Positions 1-4,799 of a stretch of DNA of 7,657 nucleotides are shown piece by piece. The notes below the pieces were generated by a model. It was not told the origin of the DNA, made no database searches, and saw only the letters and a program-made list of their open reading frames with translations. The translations under genes and the position numbers were made by a program. Positions within the stretch are counted from its first letter, which is position 1; each line of letters opens with the position of its first letter. Source of the DNA: Candidatus Tepidiaquacellales bacterium UBA6667 (GTDB lineage: Bacteria > Bacteroidota > Ignavibacteria > Tepidaquicellales > Tepidaquicellaceae). Where the stretch lies: positions 41,115 through 48,771 of the forward strand of contig DKKL01000049.1 of NCBI GenBank assembly GCA_002455255.1, read 5' to 3'.

Positions 1-2
1 TT

Positions 3-359
3 ACTTTGGTTTTGGCTTTACCCTTGGTTATGGGATTTGCCAATATATCAAAAGCTGAATCAAATTCAGCAACTGTCTTAACTGAATCCGTGAAAGATTT
101 GAACAGTCAATTAGTTAATGAAATTAAAATTAAACTTGCGACTCCACTTCTAAAATTCAGAAATTCAAGTTTTAAAGATGATGTGAAAGTTACCGTTTCT
201 GTTGCTGATAACGGTAAATTAATTTTCACAAACGTAAGAGGATTGAACAAAAACTTGATTTCTAACGTACAAAGTCAACTGAACGAATTAAATCTCTGGA
301 CTAATAAAGACAGCAAAGGTGTTACATTTGATTATACAATCAAATATAAAAACCAATAG
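3..359 (+). CDS. Small exported protein, TonB-C-like, 5' end missing
   Basis: The reading frame is open to the left edge, so the true start lies outside the window; a TTG at 6 is a possible codon but would cut into what looks like a signal peptide. The visible start is hydrophobic (LVLALPLVMGFA) and ends in SKA just before ESNS, a plausible signal peptidase I site, so the mature protein of about 100 residues is probably periplasmic or outer-membrane associated. The mature part has an amphipathic helix (roughly ESVKDLNSQLVNEIKIKL), then alternating strand residues VKVTVSVADNGKL, a short helix and a final strand FDYTIKYK. This order (strand, DNG turn, strand, helix, GVTF strand) resembles the C-terminal fold of TonB-like proteins, but there is no transmembrane anchor or Pro-rich spacer. 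The family is not recognised with certainty and no function is assigned. A strong terminator follows directly, so it ends its transcription unit. Confidence 0.75.
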   Translation, partial: TLVLALPLVMGFANISKAESNSATVLTESVKDLNSQLVNEIKIKLATPLLKFRNSSFKDDVKVTVSVADNGKLIFTNVRGLNKNLISNVQSQLNELNLWTNKDSKGVTFDYTIKYKNQ

Positions 360-387
360 ATTATTCTAAATCCTCAACCTCCAATTA

Positions 388-423
388 AATCCGCAGGGAC
401 TTTCACCTTGCGGATTTTTTTTT
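388..423 (+). terminator. Intrinsic terminator of the small exported protein gene
   Basis: An 11-bp stem pairs AATCCGCAGGG with CCTTGCGGATT (one G-U pair) around the 7-base loop ACTTTCA. It is followed at once by a run of nine T (415-423). It lies 28 bases after the stop codon. Confidence 0.9.
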
Positions 424-509
424 ACACTACCCAAAAAGGAACTTTTAAAGCAAAACTTAAATAAAAGTATCTATATAGTATATTTCACAATATGTTACAA
501 ATAAATATG

Positions 510-540
510 TTGTAATTTATTCAGTTAAATTTTATCTTTC
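510..540 (+). promoter_or_regulatory. Possible Bacteroidota-type promoter for the transglycosylase gene
   Basis: A TTG at 510-512 and TATCTTTC at 533-540 are separated by 20 bases. This fits the known Bacteroidota pattern (TTG near -33, TAnnTTTG near -7) except for the last base of the second box. It would give a leader of about 35 bases before the ATG at 582. In such A+T-rich DNA the match could be chance. Confidence 0.3.
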
Positions 541-581
541 CCTTAACTTTTTTAACTTTTTTGAAATCAAAAATGTAAATT

Positions 582-2885
582 ATGAAAAAAATTTTTATCA
601 GTAATAAAAGTTTTTTTTACAATTTAAGTTTAGTAATTGTATTAATAACTTTCGTAAATTTCCTTAATGGCTGTACAAGTTCCGAAGTTGTAGATGTTAA
701 TGAAGAAAGAATTAAAGATTCAGTTAATGTTTATACACACCTTGACAGATCATTTGACCTTTATCAAAAAGCATTATCGTATAACAATAAATTTCAGGAT
801 GCCGATGCAAAAAATGCTTTTGAAAAATCCCTAAAAACACTTTCAGAAATAAATTCAAAAATTTTAAATGAACCCGGAAATTCTTCATGGAAAAATGATT
901 ATGAAGAACTGGCGAAAAGTGTAACGCAGGATTTTCTTATTACTCAGCAAAATATTCCGGATAATAATATAGTTTTTAAATTCGCTGATAAGCTTGGTAT
1001 TGAATATGAAAGACTCAATGAATATACACAAAGCGAGCAAAGCGGATATGAACCATTACCTGACGGCAAAGACCTTCCATTAATCAAAAATTCTGTTGTT
1101 GAAGAGTATATAGACTTTTTCAGTAAAACTGACAGAGGAAAATCATTCATTGATAAAACAATGTATCGTTCAGGAAAATTTTTTCCACTGATGAGAAAAA
1201 TCCTTCGTCACTATGGCGCACCCGAAGAGTTAATTTATTTATCCATTCAGGAATCAGGCTTGAACCCAACTATAGTATCTAAAGCAGGTGCTGTTGGTAT
1301 GTGGCAGTTTATGCCCGCAACAGGTTATGCTTATGGATTATATCAGGATCAATGGCGTGATGACAGAAGAGATTTTGAAAAAGCAACTGATGCAGGAGCA
1401 AGACACTTAATTGATCTCTATAAAACTTATGATGACTGGTATCTCGCATTCGCAGCATATAACGCTGGTCCCGGAAGAGTCAACAGTGCAATAAGAAAAT
1501 CCGGTTCTAAAGATTTCTGGATATTAAGGGCTCATCTTCCCGGTGAAACAAAAAATTATGTACCTTCTATACTGGCGTTATCTTTCATTTTCAGAAATCC
1601 TGAAATGTATGGATTTACTGATCTTGAACTTGCAAAACCGATTTCTTTTGACAGAGCTAACATAAAATCATCATTAACCTTTCAGCAAATTGCAGATTTA
1701 GCAGGTACTGATTTGGAATCTATCAGAGAGTTGAACACTGAACTTACAAATGATGTAACACCGGATTATGGAAGTATTTATCAGATTAGAATTCCTCACG
1801 GGACATATAAAACATTTGCAGAAAATTATAAAAATGCTTCATTTGAGAAAAACGGATTGAGCACTCCGGAGTATGCCGGTTCTGAGCAGTTTGATTTTGG
1901 ACAAGTTGCCGCTACAAAATTCAAAGTTCGCGGTTATATGCCTCGTGATATTAGAAATATTGGAATGGTGAATTCTAATTCTGTTCAATATACCATCAAA
2001 GAAAATGATAAATTAAGTTTGATTGCAATAAGTAATGGCGTTAGACCTACAGATATAAGAATCTGGAATAATTTGACATACGGAAGACTTTTAATAAAAG
2101 GAATGATACTGAATCTATATCCTGAAAGTAACGATGGCAGCATAAAAGAATATAATTATGACGGTACAAATGTTAAAGAAGTAAACAAAGATGTCACTGA
2201 AAATAATACTCCATCAGGAAATGAAAATCAGCAAAATAGTGATGAAGGTATTTCTTATTTTGATAAAATTGTAAAAGGAAAAGAATCAAATACTACAAAT
2301 ACAGAAACAAAGAAGAAAGAAACTCCTAAAAAAGAAACCACAAAGAAAGAAACTCCTAAAAAAGAAACAGTAAACACGAAGAATGAGTCTGATGTTAAAA
2401 CTGTATCAACAAATACTGAAACCAAAAAAGAATCAAAGAAGGAAACTAAGAAAGAAACTGTTAAAAAACCATCAGGCAAAGAGCAGGTATATACAGTAAA
2501 AGAAGGTGATATACTCTCAACTATCGCAACAGCATATTCAGTAAAAATTTCCGAAATTCAAGAATGGAATAATCTTGATGGTGATGTAATATACATCGGG
2601 CAAAAATTAAAATTATATTCAGATAAAAAACCAGAAAGCTCAAGTAAAAACGAAAAAGAAGAAAAAGCTCCGAAAACATACACTGTTAAAGAAGGAGATA
2701 ATCTTCAGAAAATTGCAGATAAATATAAAATCAAAATAAGTCAGTTAAAACTTTGGAATGATATTGAAGATGGAGATCACATATTAGTCGGGCAGGTTTT
2801 AAAAATTACAGAACCTGAAAAGAAAAACACAAAGAAACAAACTACTACGAAAGAAAAAGTTAGAAAGAAAAAAGGGAAAAACTAA
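582..2885 (+). CDS. mltD: Lipoprotein lytic transglycosylase, MltD-like, with LysM domains
   Basis: Predicted to cleave the glycan strands of peptidoglycan (MurNAc-GlcNAc bond, forming 1,6-anhydroMurNAc) from a lipid-anchored position in the periplasm. Residues 1-31 are a lipoprotein signal with a hydrophobic core and lipobox LNGC, so Cys31 is the likely lipidated residue. Residues 40-190 are helical with no recognised domain. The SLT/GH23 domain spans about 195-335: catalytic Glu224 in QESGLNP, then GMWQFMPATG (239-248) and AAYNAGPGRV (291-300), all hallmarks of the family. Residues about 356-405 look like a degenerate LysM, as seen after the SLT domain in MltD proteins. Three clearer LysM modules lie at 468-513, 636-679 and 699-743. 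A Lys/Glu/Thr-rich spacer (about 570-632) separates the first from the second, and a Lys-rich tail ends the protein. At 767 residues it is much longer than E. coli MltD (about 450). No Shine-Dalgarno precedes the ATG. It is a single gene, convergent with the histidine kinase. Family assignment is firm; the gene symbol is by architecture. Confidence 0.93.
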   Translation: MKKIFISNKSFFYNLSLVIVLITFVNFLNGCTSSEVVDVNEERIKDSVNVYTHLDRSFDLYQKALSYNNKFQDADAKNAFEKSLKTLSEINSKILNEPGNSSWKNDYEELAKSVTQDFLITQQNIPDNNIVFKFADKLGIEYERLNEYTQSEQSGYEPLPDGKDLPLIKNSVVEEYIDFFSKTDRGKSFIDKTMYRSGKFFPLMRKILRHYGAPEELIYLSIQESGLNPTIVSKAGAVGMWQFMPATGYAYGLYQDQWRDDRRDFEKATDAGARHLIDLYKTYDDWYLAFAAYNAGPGRVNSAIRKSGSKDFWILRAHLPGETKNYVPSILALSFIFRNPEMYGFTDLELAKPISFDRANIKSSLTFQQIADLAGTDLESIRELNTELTNDVTPDYGSIYQIRIPHGTYKTFAENYKNASFEKNGLSTPEYAGSEQFDFGQVAATKFKVRGYMPRDIRNIGMVNSNSVQYTIKENDKLSLIAISNGVRPTDIRIWNNLTYGRLLIKGMILNLYPESNDGSIKEYNYDGTNVKEVNKDVTENNTPSGNENQQNSDEGISYFDKIVKGKESNTTNTETKKKETPKKETTKKETPKKETVNTKNESDVKTVSTNTETKKESKKETKKETVKKPSGKEQVYTVKEGDILSTIATAYSVKISEIQEWNNLDGDVIYIGQKLKLYSDKKPESSSKNEKEEKAPKTYTVKEGDNLQKIADKYKIKISQLKLWNDIEDGDHILVGQVLKITEPEKKNTKKQTTTKEKVRKKKGKN
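2313..2368 (+). repeat. Two 26-bp exact direct repeats inside the transglycosylase gene
   Basis: Bases 2313-2338 are repeated exactly at 2343-2368, a 30-base period. They encode the decapeptide KKETPKKETT followed by KKETPKKETV (residues 578-597) in the charged spacer between LysM modules. The unit is a whole number of codons, so gain or loss of a copy keeps the frame. Further degenerate KKET units follow to about residue 627. Confidence 0.85.
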
Positions 2886-2911
2886 ATTACAATTATTTAT
2901 ATAAATTTTTA

Positions 2912-2948
2912 TTCAATCCTAAACTTCGGTTTAGGATTGAACTTTTTT
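2912..2948 (+). terminator. UUCG-loop terminator of the transglycosylase gene, overlapping the kinase gene end
   Basis: A perfect 13-bp stem, TTCAATCCTAAAC (2912-2924) with GTTTAGGATTGAA (2929-2941), closes on the loop TTCG, giving the very stable C(UUCG)G hairpin in plus-strand RNA. After one C comes a run of six T (2943-2948). The right arm and T run are also the last codons and stop of the minus-strand histidine kinase gene. Read on the minus strand the hairpin is followed by T then five A, with no U tract, so it is mainly a plus-strand terminator, though the stem may protect the kinase mRNA end. Confidence 0.88.
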
Positions 2949-4148
2949 AGGTAATGTTATTATAAATTCCGAACCAACTCCTGCTTCACTCACCACTTTT
3001 ATATCGGCATCATTCTTTTTTAACATATCATAACAAACTTTTAATCCAAGTCCTGAACCGGTTTCACCTTTAGTCCCTGTTTTGCTTTCTCTGAAATCCC
3101 AGTTAAATAAATTTTCAGCAGTTTTTTTATCCATACCACAGCCGGAATCTTTTATTTTCAATTCACGATTTTCGGAATTATAAGAAACTTCAATCTTTCC
3201 GTTTTCTGTAAATTTATTGGCATTAAGCAAAACATTTCTCACAACAAATTTAATTACATTGTTATCAAAATTTAATTCGGTATTTTTGTCAACTGAATTT
3301 ATTACTGTATTATTTTTACTTTTGAACATATATCCCCAGTTTGTAGCAACTCTCTGCACTGAATCAAACAAATTAAATTTTGTATATTTATTTTCATCTG
3401 AGTTAAACTGGCTTGTTGCCCAGTTCAAAAGATTATCAAGGAAGATTGAAGTTGAGTTAACTCTTTCTTTTAATCCGGAACTCATTTCCATCAACTCTTC
3501 TTGTGATAAATCACCATTGAGAAGCATTTCAAGTGTAGTTGATACTGAAGCAAGAGGTGATTTTATATCATGAGCAATAATCGAAAGTAATTTATTATTA
3601 GTATCATTTATTTTTAATAATTCTTCTGTGATAGTCATAATATCATTATTGGCATCTTTCAGATTATCATTAAAAACTTTTAAAGTCATTAAATTTATAA
3701 CCTGTCTTCCAAGTACTTTAAGACTTTCAATTTGAAGTTCATTCAAATCACGGGGTTTTTTATCTATAACACAAAGTGACCCGAGATTATAACCTTTAGG
3801 AGTCGTAAGTGGAACTCCGGCATAAAACCTGATATTAGGATCATCAACTACAAAAGGATTATTTTTAAATCTGTGATCATTTTTCGCATCTTCCACAATC
3901 ATTATATCATCTTGAAGAATTGTATGAGAGCAAAACGCATCTTCTCTCCTTGTAATTACAGGATATAGACCAAGATTAGCTTTAAAAGATTGAGTGTCTT
4001 TATCAATTAATGAAATTAACGAAATAGGAGCATCACAAATTTTGGATGCTAATTTAACAATATCGTCATACTCAGGTTCAGGTGGAGTATGCAATATGTT
4101 ATATCGCTTTAGTTCTTCTAATCTTTTTAATTCTGTTTTAGTATCCAT
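2931..4148 (-). CDS. Soluble GAF-domain sensor histidine kinase
   Basis: A 405-residue protein when started at the ATG at 4148; an in-frame TTG two codons upstream (4154) is less likely. No signal peptide or membrane segment is seen, so it should be cytoplasmic. Residues about 5-157 form a GAF domain of the type common in bacterial signalling proteins (YNILHTPPEPEYDDI, FCSHTI, RFYAGVPL, LGSLCVID). A probable coiled coil (about 158-188) leads to the HisKA helix with the phospho-acceptor His193 in IIAHDIKSPLA. The ATPase domain follows, with the N box around Asn305-Asn309 (RNVLLNANKFT), G1 DSGCGM (334-339) and G2 GETGSGLGL (361-369). All key residues are present, so it should be active, phosphorylating an Asp on a partner regulator. 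No response regulator lies beside it, so it is an orphan kinase here; the signal bound by the GAF domain cannot be told. Its last codons lie in the stem of the convergent gene's terminator. Confidence 0.93.
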   Translation of the reverse strand: MDTKTELKRLEELKRYNILHTPPEPEYDDIVKLASKICDAPISLISLIDKDTQSFKANLGLYPVITRREDAFCSHTILQDDIMIVEDAKNDHRFKNNPFVVDDPNIRFYAGVPLTTPKGYNLGSLCVIDKKPRDLNELQIESLKVLGRQVINLMTLKVFNDNLKDANNDIMTITEELLKINDTNNKLLSIIAHDIKSPLASVSTTLEMLLNGDLSQEELMEMSSGLKERVNSTSIFLDNLLNWATSQFNSDENKYTKFNLFDSVQRVATNWGYMFKSKNNTVINSVDKNTELNFDNNVIKFVVRNVLLNANKFTENGKIEVSYNSENRELKIKDSGCGMDKKTAENLFNWDFRESKTGTKGETGSGLGLKVCYDMLKKNDADIKVVSEAGVGSEFIITLPKKVQS

Positions 4149-4209
4149 AAACAAAAATAGGATTATAAATGTAATTAATAAATGTATTTCATAAGTGTAA
4201 AAATTTAAT

Positions 4210-4217
4210 TATTTTTG
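4210..4217 (+). promoter_or_regulatory. Possible TAnnTTTG -7 box in front of the tRNA
   Basis: TATTTTTG matches the Bacteroidota -7 consensus TAnnTTTG and ends 11 bases before the mature tRNA, a distance that leaves a short 5' leader. The expected upstream TTG is only approximated (TTTC at 4187-4190, 19 bases away). A promoter must lie near here because the tRNA has no gene upstream on its strand. Confidence 0.35.
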
Positions 4218-4228
4218 TTTTCTAAGTG

Positions 4229-4304
4229 GCTGGTGTAGCTCAACTGGTAGAGCAGCTGACTTGTAATCAGCAGGTTGGGGGTTCAAGTCCCTTCACCAGC
4301 TCCA
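4229..4304 (+). tRNA. trnT: tRNA-Thr (anticodon UGU)
   Basis: A complete 76-base cloverleaf. The acceptor stem GCTGGTG pairs with CACCAGC (4294-4300), followed by discriminator T and an encoded CCA (4302-4304). The D arm is GCTC...GAGC. The anticodon stem GCTGA/TCAGC closes the loop CTTGTAA with anticodon TGT at 4262-4264, reading ACA and related Thr codons. The T arm has stem GGGGG/CCCTT (two G-U pairs) with loop TTCAAGT. It is transcribed away from the histidine kinase and has its own terminator seven bases later. Confidence 0.97.
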
Positions 4305-4310
4305 AAACTA

Positions 4311-4346
4311 AAACCCGATAGGAACCTATTCCTACCGGGTTTTTTT
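4311..4346 (+). terminator. Terminator of the tRNA-Thr gene
   Basis: AAACCCG pairs with CGGGTTT, then an A-C mismatch, then TAGGAA pairs with TTCCTA around the loop CCTA. A run of seven T (4340-4346) completes it. The sequence and its right flank are nearly repeated at 7416-7458. Confidence 0.88.
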
Positions 4347-4451
4347 GTTTTAAGAGTTTGGGTAAATATCAACATCTTGAATTCTCATATCAGTAAAAGA
4401 ATCTGCTTCTGTTTAAACAAATTCAAATCTTTTGTTTGCATAGTGCTAATA

Positions 4452-4522
4452 TTTTCAAAACAATTTAGAATCATTTGTGTAATTCGCTCAATTAGTGGTA
4501 ATTCGTGGTAAAGGTTTTTTTG
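4452..4522. repeat. 71-bp intergenic repeat, copy 1
   Basis: This 71-base element matches copy 2 at 68 of 71 positions, starting TTTTCAAAACAATTTAG and ending GGTAAAGG followed by seven T and G. Its centre is built of degenerate 9-10 base units starting ATTYG or ATTAG (ATTTGTGTA, ATTCGCTCA, ATTAGTGGTA, ATTCGTGGTA). It has no coding potential or clear hairpin. Similar strings (ATTCGTGGTA-like runs) are, from memory, a common dispersed intergenic repeat in this group of bacteria; orientation is arbitrary. Confidence 0.88.
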
Positions 4523-4594
4523 TTTTGGTCGAGAGTTGAAAGTTTCTAAAACTATCCAAAACAAATTTAATATTAATATTTAGATTGTGAGTTT

Positions 4595-4665
4595 TTTTCA
4601 AAACAATTTAGAATCATTTGTGCAATTCGCTTAATTCGTGGTAATTCGTGGTAAAGGTTTTTTTG
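4595..4665. repeat. 71-bp intergenic repeat, copy 2
   Basis: A direct repeat of copy 1, offset by exactly 143 bases, differing only at three positions (T/C, C/T, A/C in the central unit region). Here the unit structure is cleaner: ATTTGTGCA, ATTCGCTTA, ATTCGTGGTA, ATTCGTGGTA (4616-4653). The 72 bases between the copies (4523-4594) are not part of the repeat. Confidence 0.88.
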
Positions 4666-4799
4666 CTTAAGCAGGATGCACACTGATTTAGTTCAAATTC
4701 CCTTTTTTTACAGATTTTAAAATTGTAATTTTATTTAATTATTTTTACTTAACCATATTATACACATATCGGTCCTCTATAAAAACCTAACTCTTACAA

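Larger units (their letters stand above)
4305..4799. other. Gene-free stretch between tRNA and secreted protein gene
   Basis: Apart from the tRNA terminator and the two 71-bp repeats, nothing recognisable is seen. Open frames here are short and start inside the tRNA. Bases 4347-4451, 4523-4594 and 4666-4799 show no family resemblance, tRNA or stable hairpin. The last part (4666-4799) must hold the promoter of the secreted protein gene, but no convincing -33/-7 pair was found. Confidence 0.7.

Noticed and set aside
2255..2479. Minus-strand 74-codon open frame rich in Ser, Phe and Val
   Set aside because: It is the antisense shadow of the Lys/Glu/Thr repeat region of the transglycosylase gene; the composition follows from that.
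3217..3573. Plus-strand 118-codon open frame across the kinase gene
   Set aside because: It is antisense to conserved HisKA and ATPase motifs of the kinase and shows no domain pattern of its own.
4152..4159. Minus-strand TATTTTTG as a promoter box for the histidine kinase
   Set aside because: It matches TAnnTTTG but lies only three bases from the ATG, which would require a leaderless mRNA, and no TTG is found 19-21 bases upstream.
4275..4511. Plus-strand 78-codon open frame beginning inside the tRNA gene
   Set aside because: Its N-terminus (GVQVPSPAP) is the familiar false translation of a tRNA 3' half, and the rest covers the terminator and repeat copy 1.
4569..4580. 12-bp palindrome AATATTAATATT between the repeats
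   Set aside because: It consists only of A and T in very A+T-rich DNA and is likely chance.
4452..4665. CRISPR array
   Set aside because: There are only two copies of 71 bases, with one 72-base spacer and no cas genes; the inner unit period is 9-10 bases without spacers.
4664..4673. Perfect 10-bp palindrome TGCTTAAGCA at the end of repeat copy 2
   Set aside because: Several such palindromes are expected by chance in a window of this size; no second copy or regulator context supports it.
4690..4706. GTTCAAATTCCCTT resembling the tRNA-Thr T arm, a possible attachment-site remnant
   Set aside because: The match to the tRNA is about 13 bases with one mismatch and one extra base, the acceptor part is absent, and no integrase is seen.
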